Assembly: GCF_013032005.1 (NCBI RefSeq)
Contig: NZ_WQBE01000001.1
Coordinates: 496,001-560,000 of the forward strand
DNA from: Ruegeria atlantica
GTDB taxonomy: Bacteria; Pseudomonadota; Alphaproteobacteria; Rhodobacterales; Rhodobacteraceae
Direction of reading: 5' to 3'
Length of the DNA: 64,000 bases
A program made the translations under genes and the position numbers. The notes under the pieces were generated by a model. It saw only the letters and a program-made list of their open reading frames with translations. It was not told the origin of the DNA and did no database searches. Shown piece by piece: positions 28,760-37,011 of the stretch. Each line of letters opens with the position of its first letter. Position 1 is the stretch's first letter.

Positions 28760-29424
28760 TTCTGCACCTCAAGCAGATACCCCAGACCGCGGGCTGTCTT
28801 AATCTTTATACCTAGGTTTTGAAGGCGCTTTCGCAGTCGCGACACATGAGGTTCAACAGCCGAAACCTCGACATCCGCCCCTACACCATAGACGTAATCA
28901 GTTAGTTGGCTTTTGGGAACGATCCTGCCCCGACGCTCCAACAGGCATTCCAGCACCGCTATTTCCCGTCGCGGAATATCCATCACCTCACCCTTAACGC
29001 TGACCTGACGAGCAGTGCGGTCGAACTCTAGGCTGCCGATGCTTTCCCGCGCTCCGTAATCAAGCTGTTTGCGGCGTGAAAGCGCCCGGATGCGTGCCTC
29101 CAACTCGTCCATTTCGAAGGGTTTGACCAGATAATCATCGGCCCCCATGTCCAAACCAGACACCCGGTCGCTTGTCTCAGTGCGTGCTGTCAGCAGAATT
29201 ACGGGCGCACTGTCTCCACGGTTGCGCAGCGATTTCAGGACTTCCAACCCGGACCGACCTGGCAGGTTGATGTCCAGAACGATCAAGTCCGCGCTTTCCT
29301 GTTCAAGATACAGGTCCGCTGCGTCGCCGTCGGTCAGTACATCTGCTGCATGTCCGCGGTCTCGCAGACGATAGGCAATTGCGTTGGCAAGGGGTTCATT
29401 ATCCTCGACGATGACGATCCGCAT
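28756..29424 (-). CDS. OmpR-type response regulator, TctD-like
   Basis: A 222-residue response regulator. The receiver domain starts MRIVIVEDNEPLANAI, the phosphorylated aspartate is in LIVLDINLPGRSGLEV (about residue 51), and the conserved lysine in YLVKPFEMDELEARI. The winged helix ends TARGLGYLLEVQK. I chose ATG 29424, preceded by GGAGA, because the receiver fold begins there; an in-frame upstream start adds 13 unlikely residues. It overlaps the kinase gene by 4 bp and is divergent from tctC 139 bp away. It is likely to activate that transporter operon in response to a tricarboxylate. Confidence 0.92.
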   Translation of the reverse strand: MRIVIVEDNEPLANAIAYRLRDRGHAADVLTDGDAADLYLEQESADLIVLDINLPGRSGLEVLKSLRNRGDSAPVILLTARTETSDRVSGLDMGADDYLVKPFEMDELEARIRALSRRKQLDYGARESIGSLEFDRTARQVSVKGEVMDIPRREIAVLECLLERRGRIVPKSQLTDYVYGVGADVEVSAVEPHVSRLRKRLQNLGIKIKTARGLGYLLEVQK

Positions 29425-29563
29425 CGGGTCTCCTGCAAGTTTCGCGCAAGGTTGGCACTCCATGATTGCCAGATGGGAGGGGGAATCAACCCCACAGTTC
29501 TATTTACGATCATGGTGGCGCGACAGTCGCTGGCATGGTTGTCTGGTCAACAGGGAGGAACCA

Positions 29564-30652
29564 ATGGCCAATACCAAATTCACCCGTCGCGCCGTCGTGG
29601 GGCTGATTGCCGCCGCCGGTCTCACGGCACCCGCCGCAGCCGAGGTCGACTTCTCAGGCAAGACTATCGAATGGGTCATCCCGTTCTCGGAAACGGGCGG
29701 TTCGGCCAAATGGGCCAATTTCTTTGCACCACTTCTGTCCGAGGCTCTGCCAGGACAGCCAACCGTGGTTGTTAAGTTCATGCCAGGCGCAGGTTCGACC
29801 AAAGGTGCCAACTGGTTCCAGGAACAGGCGCATGATGATGGAACCTTGCTGTTCGGCACCTCGGGTTCGACACAGTTCCCGTATCTGCTGAGCGATCCGC
29901 GCGTCCGCTATGAATACAATGACTGGATTCCGGTGATGGCGTCCGGCACCGGCGGTGTCGCTTATCTGAACGCCGAGGACGGCGCCAAGTTTGATGGTTC
30001 CGCAAATGCACTGAAAGAGACCAACTTCATTTACGGTTCGCAGGGCGCGACCCGGCTGGACCTCGTGCCGCTTTTGGCATGGCAAATGTTGGGTATGAAT
30101 GTTGAGCCGGTATTCGGCATCAAGGGTCGCGGCGATGGTCGACTGATGTTTGAGCGCGGTGAAGCCAATATCGACTACCAGACGTCGTCCGGGTATCTGG
30201 GCGGTTCGGCACCGCTGGTTGAGGCCGGTCAGGCCGTGCCAATGATGACATGGGGCGCACTGGATGCTGACGGTAACATCGTCCGCGACCCGACTTTCCC
30301 GGACATTCCGACCTTCAAAGAGGTTTGCGAGGCCACTGATGGTTGTGAAACCAGCGGCGAGGCCTGGGACGCATGGAAAGCCTTCTTCGTTGCTGGTTTC
30401 CCGGTACAGAAACTGGCCTTTCTGCCGGGCGACACACCGCAGGAAGTGGTCGATGCTTATACCGCCGCATTTCAGGCTGTGACTGAGCGCGGGGATTTTG
30501 CTGATATCTCCTCCAAGCGCGTTGGGAAATACCCGGTTTTCGTCGGTGACGGTTCTAAGTCGGCACTGCAGACGGCAACCAATGTCGACGACAATGCCAA
30601 GGAATATGTCCTGAATTGGCTGAAAGAAGCCTATGGCGTCGAGCTGAACTAA
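29564..30652 (+). CDS. tctC: TTT-family periplasmic solute-binding protein
   Basis: A 362-residue tripartite tricarboxylate transporter binding protein. The N-terminus MANTKFTRRAVVGLIAAAGL, ending in AAA before EVDF, is a twin-arginine-like signal peptide. The mature part has family strings WVIPFSETGGSAKWANFFAP, PGAGSTKGANWF and LLFGTSGSTQFPYLL. I chose ATG 29564 for its GGGAGG ribosome binding site and because the signal peptide begins there. It is the first gene of the transport operon, divergent from TctDE. The substrate is probably tricarballylate, aconitate or citrate, judging from the tcu genes downstream. Confidence 0.9.
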   Translation: MANTKFTRRAVVGLIAAAGLTAPAAAEVDFSGKTIEWVIPFSETGGSAKWANFFAPLLSEALPGQPTVVVKFMPGAGSTKGANWFQEQAHDDGTLLFGTSGSTQFPYLLSDPRVRYEYNDWIPVMASGTGGVAYLNAEDGAKFDGSANALKETNFIYGSQGATRLDLVPLLAWQMLGMNVEPVFGIKGRGDGRLMFERGEANIDYQTSSGYLGGSAPLVEAGQAVPMMTWGALDADGNIVRDPTFPDIPTFKEVCEATDGCETSGEAWDAWKAFFVAGFPVQKLAFLPGDTPQEVVDAYTAAFQAVTERGDFADISSKRVGKYPVFVGDGSKSALQTATNVDDNAKEYVLNWLKEAYGVELN

Positions 30653-30732
30653 GCCGATAAGCCGCAGCGCGCGCCTGTAACGAAGGGCGCGCGCTTTTCC
30701 ATACACAATACAATTTATGAAAGGCGGCCGCT

Positions 30733-32763
30733 ATGGAGGTTTTCGCCACCGCTCTTCCTGCGCTTGGAGAGGCGTGGGGTCTGATCCTGCAACCCATCGT
30801 TCTGGGATACCTAATATTGGGTGTTGTCATGGGGCTGGCCGTAGGGGTTTTTCCTGGCCTCGGTGGAATAGCCGGTCTTTCCCTGTTGCTGCCATTCATG
30901 TTCGGCATGGACCCGATCCTGGGGCTGGCGCTGATGATCGGGATGGTCGCAGTTGTGCCCACTTCGGACACGTTCGCATCTGTCTTGATGGGTATTCCCG
31001 GCAGCTCTGCTTCGCAGGCCACGGTGCTGGATGGGTTCCCCATGGCGAAAAAGGGCGAGGCTGCGCGGGCCTTGTCAGCGGCCTTTTCGTCTTCGTTGTT
31101 TGGCGGGCTCGTTGGCGCAACCTTCCTGACCATGTTCATTCTGATCGCGCGACCAATCGTGCTGGCCTTTGGCCTGCCCGAGATGCTGATGATCACCATT
31201 CTCGGCCTGTCGATGGTCGCTATTTTGGCGGGGCGCATTCCACTGAAAGGTATCGCTGCTGCGGGTTTGGGCCTGATGGTCGGCACCATCGGTGAGGCCG
31301 ATGCGGGCGGGTCGCTGCGGATGGCGACTTACGACATTCCTTATCTGACAGACGGTCTGAAACTGGTCATCGTGGGCTTGGGTATTTTTGCCGTCCCCGA
31401 AATCGTCTCTTTGCTGCGACAGGATCGTTCTATCGCCAAGGGGGCCTCGCTGGGGGCTGGATGGCTGGATGGTGTAAAGGATTGGGCTGCGAATATCTGG
31501 CTGTCGGTCCGGTGTTCGATCATCGGTGTGGTTGTCGGCGTCATCCCCGGCCTCGGAGGTTCGGTCGTCGACTGGATCGCCTATGGCCACTCGGTGCAAA
31601 CCACCAAAGACAAGAGCAACTTTGGCAAGGGCGAAGTGCGCGGGGTCATTGGCCCGGAAAGCTCGAACAACGCGAAAGAGGGTGGTGGGCTTGTTCCTAC
31701 TCTGCTGTTTGGTATACCCGGTTCGGGATCGATGGCGATTTTCATCGGTGCAGTTGCATTGTTGGGGTCTGGCGACATTGAGGTTGGCCCGAGCATGCTC
31801 AAGGACAATCTCAACATTACCTATTCCATCGTCTGGCTGTTGGCGTTGGCCAACGTCGTTGGAACCATTCTGTGTATCGCCGCTTCGGGCGGTATCGCCA
31901 AACTGACAACCATCCGCTTCACCTATCTGGCGCCGTTCCTGTTCATGCTGATCAGCTTTGCGGCCTTTCAGTCTGGTCAGAATTTCGAAGATCTTCTGGC
32001 CTTGTTTGTCATCGGTCTTATTGGCATCTTCCTGCGCCGTTTCGACTGGTCGCGCCCGGCTTTCCTGATCGGTTTTGTCCTGTCAAACCCGGTTGAGAAG
32101 TTCACCAATCAGGCGTTCCAGATCGCCTCTTTCCGGTTCCGCAAAAGCTTTGGTGAGGGGATGGAGTACGTGTTCAGCCCAATCGTCATCGTGCTGATCG
32201 TGGTTACGGTTGTTTCGATCATTCTAGGTATTCGACAAGCCAAGATGATCATGGCCGAGGGTGAGGTTCAAGCAGGCACCAAACGTGCGCCGCTTATCTT
32301 CCTGCTGGTGATCATGGCCTATCTGATCATCGCTTTGGTGAACGCCAATATGATCCCCAACTACAACATGACCGACAAGATCATCCCGCTGGTGGTCGGC
32401 AGCGTGTCTTTGTTCTGTTGCGTTGTATTGCTGATCCAGATGATGCGGCGGCCCGAGGGTGATCCAATCTTTGCCGACAAAGAGATCGCCGGCGAGGACG
32501 CGAGCGCGCCTCACGGCCTCTGGTCTACGTTGGCATGGTTCGCCAGTTTGATCGCGGCCACTTGGGTTGTGGGTTTCATCCTCGCCTTGCTTGGGTTCCT
32601 GATCGCCTTCTTTCGCATTCGTTCCGGGGCGGACTGGCGGTTAACTCTGATCCTGACCGCCTGCGGTATTGGCTTCATGTGCTTCATGGCAGGTGCTCTG
32701 AACCGGGATTTCCCGCCGGGTCTACTGCAAGACATGGTCAGCTTGCCATGGCCACTGAAGTAA
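30733..32763 (+). CDS. TctA-TctB fused TTT transporter membrane protein
   Basis: A 676-residue permease. Residues about 1-505 are TctA-like with about 12 helices and the repeated family motifs GVFPGLGGIAGLSLLLPF and GVIPGLGGSVVDWIAYGHSV, plus GPESSNNAKEGGGLVPTLLFGIPG. Residues about 525-676 add four helices and the pattern of the small TctB subunit, normally a separate gene. The linker is near residues 505-525. It lies 80 bp after tctC and together they make a complete Na+- or proton-driven tricarboxylate uptake system. The fusion saves a separate tctB, which is indeed absent here. Confidence 0.9.
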   Translation: MEVFATALPALGEAWGLILQPIVLGYLILGVVMGLAVGVFPGLGGIAGLSLLLPFMFGMDPILGLALMIGMVAVVPTSDTFASVLMGIPGSSASQATVLDGFPMAKKGEAARALSAAFSSSLFGGLVGATFLTMFILIARPIVLAFGLPEMLMITILGLSMVAILAGRIPLKGIAAAGLGLMVGTIGEADAGGSLRMATYDIPYLTDGLKLVIVGLGIFAVPEIVSLLRQDRSIAKGASLGAGWLDGVKDWAANIWLSVRCSIIGVVVGVIPGLGGSVVDWIAYGHSVQTTKDKSNFGKGEVRGVIGPESSNNAKEGGGLVPTLLFGIPGSGSMAIFIGAVALLGSGDIEVGPSMLKDNLNITYSIVWLLALANVVGTILCIAASGGIAKLTTIRFTYLAPFLFMLISFAAFQSGQNFEDLLALFVIGLIGIFLRRFDWSRPAFLIGFVLSNPVEKFTNQAFQIASFRFRKSFGEGMEYVFSPIVIVLIVVTVVSIILGIRQAKMIMAEGEVQAGTKRAPLIFLLVIMAYLIIALVNANMIPNYNMTDKIIPLVVGSVSLFCCVVLLIQMMRRPEGDPIFADKEIAGEDASAPHGLWSTLAWFASLIAATWVVGFILALLGFLIAFFRIRSGADWRLTLILTACGIGFMCFMAGALNRDFPPGLLQDMVSLPWPLK

Positions 32764-32854
32764 GCGGTCCAATGATGCCCGACCTGATGAACAGCACGCA
32801 GCACGGGGCTGAATTCACAAAAAATCTCACACGGTTTGTAAAGGACGGTTCGCT

Positions 32855-33943
32855 ATGACCCAGACAGCAATCCCGTATATTTTCATGCGTGGAGGCACTT
32901 CGCGGGGGCCTTATTTCCGCCGCTCTGATCTGCCCGAAGATCGGGACAGGTTGGCTGACGTTCTGGTCGCGGCCCTTGGGGCAGGGCAATCAATCAACAT
33001 CGACGGGATCGGTGGTGGCACAGCGGTGACCACAAAGGTTGCAATGCTGTCTGTCAGCGACGATGACTGGGCCGATATCGACTATTTCTTCGCGCAGGTT
33101 TCAGTTGAAGAGAAGTTGGTCGATTTCAAACCCACCTGCGGCAACATCCTGTCCGGCGTCGCTCCGGCTGCGATCGAAATGGGTTTGTTCCAGCCACAAG
33201 GTGATGTGACGGAGGTTCGCATTCGCGCAGTCAACACGGGTGCCCGTGTTGTAGCCAAAGTGCAGACGCCGGGGGGAGAGCTGGTTTATGAAGGCGATGC
33301 AGAAATCGCCGGGGTTCCCGGGCAATCAGCGCCGGTACAACTTAGTTTCATGGGAGTTGTAGGATCAGCCACCGGTGCGTTCCTGCCCACCGGACACCTG
33401 CGCGATACAGTGCAGGGGATCGAGCTGACCTGTATGGATGTCGCCATGCCAATGGCCATCGCGCGGGCCTCAGATTTCGGCCTGACAGGGTATGAAAGCG
33501 CTGATGAGTTGGATGCCAACCGCGGTTTCTTTGACCGGATGGAAGCGGTTCGGATCGAAGCCGGAAAATTGATGGGCATGGGGGACGTGTCAAAATCAGT
33601 GACACCCAAATTCGGCCTTGTCGCGCCCGCCAAGAAAGGTGGAACCCTAGCAATTCGGTATTTCATGCCGTGGAAAACTCATCCGACCATGGCTGTTACC
33701 GGCGCACAATGTATGGCGTCTTGCGCTTTGACACCCGGAACAGTCGCCGACAGTCTGTTGGATCGACCCGAGGCAAGCCCGGCTGATGTTGTGCTGGAAC
33801 ATGCATCAGGCAACATCGACGTGTTGGTGGACTTTTCAAATGGCCAGGAGTTCAAAGTCAACTCGGCAGGTCTGGTGCGGACCGCGCGGAAGTTGGCGGA
33901 TGGACATGTCTATGTGCCGGAATCTGTATGGAACGGGAGTTGA
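32855..33943 (+). CDS. PrpF/GalD-family isomerase
   Basis: A 362-residue protein of the PrpF/4-oxalomesaconate tautomerase family, whose diaminopimelate-epimerase fold isomerises double bonds of aconitate-like acids. It begins IPYIFMRGGTSRGPYF, has GGGTAVTTKVAML, and places the likely catalytic cysteine in KPTCGNILSGVAP (about residue 94). KTHPTMAVTGAQCMASCAL lies in the C-terminal half. Situated directly after the TTT transporter and near tcuAB, it probably interconverts trans- and cis-aconitate. GalD-like 4-oxalomesaconate tautomerase is the alternative. Confidence 0.88.
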   Translation: MTQTAIPYIFMRGGTSRGPYFRRSDLPEDRDRLADVLVAALGAGQSINIDGIGGGTAVTTKVAMLSVSDDDWADIDYFFAQVSVEEKLVDFKPTCGNILSGVAPAAIEMGLFQPQGDVTEVRIRAVNTGARVVAKVQTPGGELVYEGDAEIAGVPGQSAPVQLSFMGVVGSATGAFLPTGHLRDTVQGIELTCMDVAMPMAIARASDFGLTGYESADELDANRGFFDRMEAVRIEAGKLMGMGDVSKSVTPKFGLVAPAKKGGTLAIRYFMPWKTHPTMAVTGAQCMASCALTPGTVADSLLDRPEASPADVVLEHASGNIDVLVDFSNGQEFKVNSAGLVRTARKLADGHVYVPESVWNGS

Positions 33944-33961
33944 AATAGGGATCATAATTTA

Positions 33962-33977
33962 GTATACTTCGGTATAC
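33962..33977. promoter_or_regulatory. GTATAC-N4-GTATAC operator candidate
   Basis: GTATAC (33962) and GTATAC (33972) are separated by TTCG, a 10-bp period, 18 bp before the small gene at 33995. The same spacing and sequence, with one change, occurs at 36273-36288 between the permease and GntR genes. Likely a binding site of that GntR regulator. Confidence 0.55.
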
Positions 33978-33994
33978 AATTTAAGGATGCCGCG

Positions 33995-34231
33995 ATGGAT
34001 GACTATTCTGAATGCCTTCTTATTGCGCGTCAGGAACTCAGGTTGGCGCAGGCGGCCCTAAGACGGGACATGGCGGAATACCCAACACCGATCGCCGGAT
34101 GCGATGAGCAGTTCAACCATTTACTTGATCAAAGCGAACGCGTTCGAAATGCGCTTGCCGCACTCGACGCGCAGCATTTTGTGCCGACACCAAGAAAGCT
34201 GACAACAGGGCAGGGTATAGAAAGCCGATGA
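33995..34231 (+). CDS. Hypothetical protein, 78 residues
   Basis: A short helical protein (SECLLIARQELRLAQAALRRD, then QFNHLLDQSERVRNALAAL). It has no recognised family and no signal peptide. Its stop overlaps the start of the hydroxyacid dehydrogenase gene by 4 bp (ATGA), so it is translationally coupled to it, and the operator candidate lies just upstream. It could be a small accessory protein of the dehydrogenase, but nothing in the sequence says so. Confidence 0.65.
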   Translation: MDDYSECLLIARQELRLAQAALRRDMAEYPTPIAGCDEQFNHLLDQSERVRNALAALDAQHFVPTPRKLTTGQGIESR

Positions 34232-35208
34232 AGGTTCACATTCTGGATGATTGGTTTGATACGCTGCAGGGTCTGCCCTGTTTTGGGAAGCTTTCTAAAC
34301 ATGACGTGAAGGTCTGGACCAATCATGTCGAAGACACCGACGAACTGGCCGCGCGCTTGCATCAGGCTCAGGCGCTGGTGCTGTTTCGCGAACGCACCAA
34401 AATCAGTCGCACCTTGATTGAAAAACTGCCCAACCTGAAACTTATCAGCCAGCGCAGCGTGTACCCCCATGTCGATGTGCAGGCATGCTCGGACCACGGC
34501 GTACTGCTGTGTTCGAACATGCATGGCGGGACGCCCTCATATGCCGCTGCCGAACTCACCTGGGCGCTGATCATGGCTGGGATGCGCGATTTACCTGCAC
34601 AGATAGCCTCGGCCAAGGCGGGGCATTGGCAGGCCGGAGTAGGCAAAACACTGAGGGGGCGGCAGGTGGGACTTTATGGCTATGGCCGTATTGCCCGTGC
34701 CGTCGCTGGTTATGCCGAGGCGTTCGGTATGAACGTCGTCTGGTGGTCTTCGGACGAAGGCCGGGCACGGGCACAAGCAGATGGAGTACAAGTCGCGCCC
34801 GACCGCGACGCGTTCTTTGCCAACAGTGACGTCGTCTCGATCCATGTGCGCCTGAAACCAGACACGCATGGGATAGTCACGGCGTCAGATTTCGCGCAGA
34901 TGCAAGCAGACGCGCTGTTTGTGAATACATCCCGTGCAGGGCTAATTGTTCCCGGTGCGTTGCTTGACGCGTTAAACGCGGGTCGTCCTGGCAAGGCCGC
35001 AATTGATGTCTTTGATACAGAGCCCCTTACAGATCCGAATGATCCGTTGCTGTCGCATCCCAATCTGATCGCAACCCCGCATATCGGTTTCGTCACCGAA
35101 GATGAGTTCGACCTGCAGTTTGCCGACATCTTCGATCAGGTGAACGCCTATGCCGAGAATGCTCCGATTCACATGATCAATCCCGAGATTTGGACCAACG
35201 CAAGATAA
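34228..35208 (+). CDS. D-isomer-specific 2-hydroxyacid dehydrogenase
   Basis: A 326-residue NAD(P)-dependent dehydrogenase. The nucleotide-binding motif is VGLYGYGRIARAVAGYAEAFG (about 150-170). The catalytic triad region shows arginine in FVNTSRAGLI, glutamate in DTEPL, and histidine in TPHIGF. It resembles the phosphoglycerate dehydrogenase-like branch. The substrate is unknown; in this setting a hydroxylated product of tricarboxylate metabolism is possible. It is coupled to the 78-residue gene and preceded by the GTATAC operator. It converges on the permease gene with a 32-bp overlap. Confidence 0.88.
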   Translation: MKVHILDDWFDTLQGLPCFGKLSKHDVKVWTNHVEDTDELAARLHQAQALVLFRERTKISRTLIEKLPNLKLISQRSVYPHVDVQACSDHGVLLCSNMHGGTPSYAAAELTWALIMAGMRDLPAQIASAKAGHWQAGVGKTLRGRQVGLYGYGRIARAVAGYAEAFGMNVVWWSSDEGRARAQADGVQVAPDRDAFFANSDVVSIHVRLKPDTHGIVTASDFAQMQADALFVNTSRAGLIVPGALLDALNAGRPGKAAIDVFDTEPLTDPNDPLLSHPNLIATPHIGFVTEDEFDLQFADIFDQVNAYAENAPIHMINPEIWTNAR

Positions 35209-36280
35209 GATTGGCCGCGATGGGCGCGCCGATGATCACCAGAACGATCCGCGTCAGGTGGTGGGTGATCACAAAGCCAAGATCTGCCCCGGAAACGATG
35301 GCTAGAACCGTCATTTCAGCCTGTCCGCCGGGTGCGAAAGCAAGAAATGCCTCGACCGGCTGACCGAAGCCCAGTGTAGTGACGACAGCAGTAAAGGCGG
35401 CCGCAAGTATGGCTAGCACGACGACATAGGCAAAGCCTGCTGCCACAACCCTGCGCAATTCAACCCATGTGACGCCAACAAATTTTACACCGATCCCGCA
35501 GCCGATAAAGAACTGCGCCGCAAGGATGGCCTCGCGCGGCGGGCGGGTATGAATGAAGTCCCCCAGAGACAACGCCGCAGTCAGTATCATTGGTCCCAGT
35601 ATGGACGCGCCGAACAGGCCGATCCGTTCGCCGCCTTTCCAGCCGACAATGGCCGCCAGAACCATAAGAGCCAGTTCATGCAAGGGAAGATCGCGGGCGG
35701 GCTCTCCGATTGGGTTGGTGAGTTGTGCGTCGTAAAACACGGTTAAAAACAAAGGGGCCAGCGTCACGATGATCAGCACACGCGTGCCATGGATCAGGGA
35801 TAGGGTACGCGGGTTTGCCCCGGCTTCGGAACCGAAGATGATCATGTCCTGCAATCCACCGGGCATAGCCGCGTAGAAAGCGGTTGTGGTGTCAAAGCCC
35901 CAGACTTTTCGAAAGAATGGCACCCCAACCAGCGCGATCAAAAGTATGAAGAACGGGATCAGCGCAATCGATGCTGCCATCTTTGGCAATTCAACAAACA
36001 GGGCCGGTGTAATAGACGCCCCAACCGCCACACCCAATATTGTGCGAGCCGCGACTGAGACCTGACCGAAACCCGCCATGGGGGCGTGAGCCAAGGCCGC
36101 AATCAGACAAGCGCTCATTGGGCCGAATAGAAAGGGCAACGGCAAGCTCAATGCCCAGAATACTCCCGTTCCCAATACTGCAAGGCCGAGTGTAACGGCC
36201 CGTCTTAACAAAAGAGAAGATGTCTTTAACTGGTCGGACAAGGGAAGAATTCCGGCGTTGTTGACTCGCTTTGTATCCAC
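35177..36280 (-). CDS. AbrB-family membrane protein (putative transporter)
   Basis: A polytopic membrane protein of about 355-368 residues with two repeats of the AbrB/AmoA duplication, each with the conserved LPLPFLFGPM or related GxxxG-rich helices. About ten membrane segments are predicted. GGLQDMIIFGSEAGA and FAPGGQAEMTVLA are the family's twin motifs. The start is unclear: GTG 36280 lies inside the operator candidate, whereas TTG 36241 (then SDQLKTSSLLLRR) better fits the usual N-terminus. It is divergent from the GntR gene and probably regulated by it. Substrate unknown; some relatives are linked to organic acid use. Confidence 0.8.
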   Translation of the reverse strand: MDTKRVNNAGILPLSDQLKTSSLLLRRAVTLGLAVLGTGVFWALSLPLPFLFGPMSACLIAALAHAPMAGFGQVSVAARTILGVAVGASITPALFVELPKMAASIALIPFFILLIALVGVPFFRKVWGFDTTTAFYAAMPGGLQDMIIFGSEAGANPRTLSLIHGTRVLIIVTLAPLFLTVFYDAQLTNPIGEPARDLPLHELALMVLAAIVGWKGGERIGLFGASILGPMILTAALSLGDFIHTRPPREAILAAQFFIGCGIGVKFVGVTWVELRRVVAAGFAYVVVLAILAAAFTAVVTTLGFGQPVEAFLAFAPGGQAEMTVLAIVSGADLGFVITHHLTRIVLVIIGAPIAANLILRWSKSRD

Positions 36281-36288
36281 TTGTATAC
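36273..36288. promoter_or_regulatory. GTATCC-N4-GTATAC operator between permease and gntR
   Basis: GTATCC (36273) and GTATAC (36283) with ACTT between them repeat the 10-bp period of the site at 33962. It lies 32 bp before the GntR ATG and over or beside the permease start. Probably the GntR protein's autoregulatory site. Confidence 0.6.
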
Positions 36289-36319
36289 ACCAGGACACAT
36301 AATGACAAGAGAGCCCGCA

Positions 36320-37000
36320 ATGACAATTCAGGACGACCCTTTCCAGCCCGGTCCGCAAGGAAATTCCGCGTATAAGCGTTTACTGGAAGAAATTCGCGAA
36401 GGCACGCTTTTGCCCGGCGAACGCCTGCGCGAGGTCGAGTTGTCCGAACGATTAGGCGTCAGCCGTACCCCTGTACGTGAGGCGATCCGGCAACTTGAGG
36501 CCGATGGCCTTGTCACCCATGTTCCCCGGCAGGGCGCGACCGTTCGAAGTCTGGATTACGCCGAGATCATGGAGCTCTATGAAATGCGCGCGGTGTTGGA
36601 AGGTACCGCAGCCCGGCTGGCAGCACGCGCGGCGTCAGAAGTCGAACTGGATGAGCTGGACGTGCTGACAGACCGGCTGGCCGAAGCGGGCACCGGTACA
36701 GATACGGCACGGATTAACAGAGTTTTTCACGCCACTTTGCTTGACGCGGCCAAAAACCGGTTTTTGACGAAATCCATGCTGTCGCTTCAAAAGGCGCTGT
36801 TGATCCTTGGGCCATCGCAACTGCTGGATGGTGACAGGGCTGAGGCGGCAGTGGCCGAACATCGGCGCATCATGATCGCGTTGAAAGCCCGTGATGGTGC
36901 TGCGGCCGAGACGGAAATGCGTGCGCATATTCAGGCCGCGCAACGGATGCGGATACGTGCGTTGCAGGAACGCGACCGCACAATCGACGAAAGCCAGTAG
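36320..37000 (+). CDS. GntR-family regulator, FadR/FCD subfamily
   Basis: A 226-residue regulator. The winged helix (about 15-75) contains GERLREVELSERLGVSRTPVREAIRQLEADGLV. The FCD ligand-binding domain (about 85-220) has YEMRAVLEGTAARLAARA and metal-ligand-type histidines in FHATLLDAAKN and AEHRRIMIALKARD. I chose ATG 36320 (purine-rich AAGAGAG upstream) over ATG 36302 or an in-frame start in the operator. It is followed closely by tcuA-tcuB and divergent from the permease, so it likely controls this tricarballylate region. The ligand is probably a di- or tricarboxylate. Confidence 0.9.
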   Translation: MTIQDDPFQPGPQGNSAYKRLLEEIREGTLLPGERLREVELSERLGVSRTPVREAIRQLEADGLVTHVPRQGATVRSLDYAEIMELYEMRAVLEGTAARLAARAASEVELDELDVLTDRLAEAGTGTDTARINRVFHATLLDAAKNRFLTKSMLSLQKALLILGPSQLLDGDRAEAAVAEHRRIMIALKARDGAAAETEMRAHIQAAQRMRIRALQERDRTIDESQ

Positions 37001-37011
37001 GTAGTCAGGAC

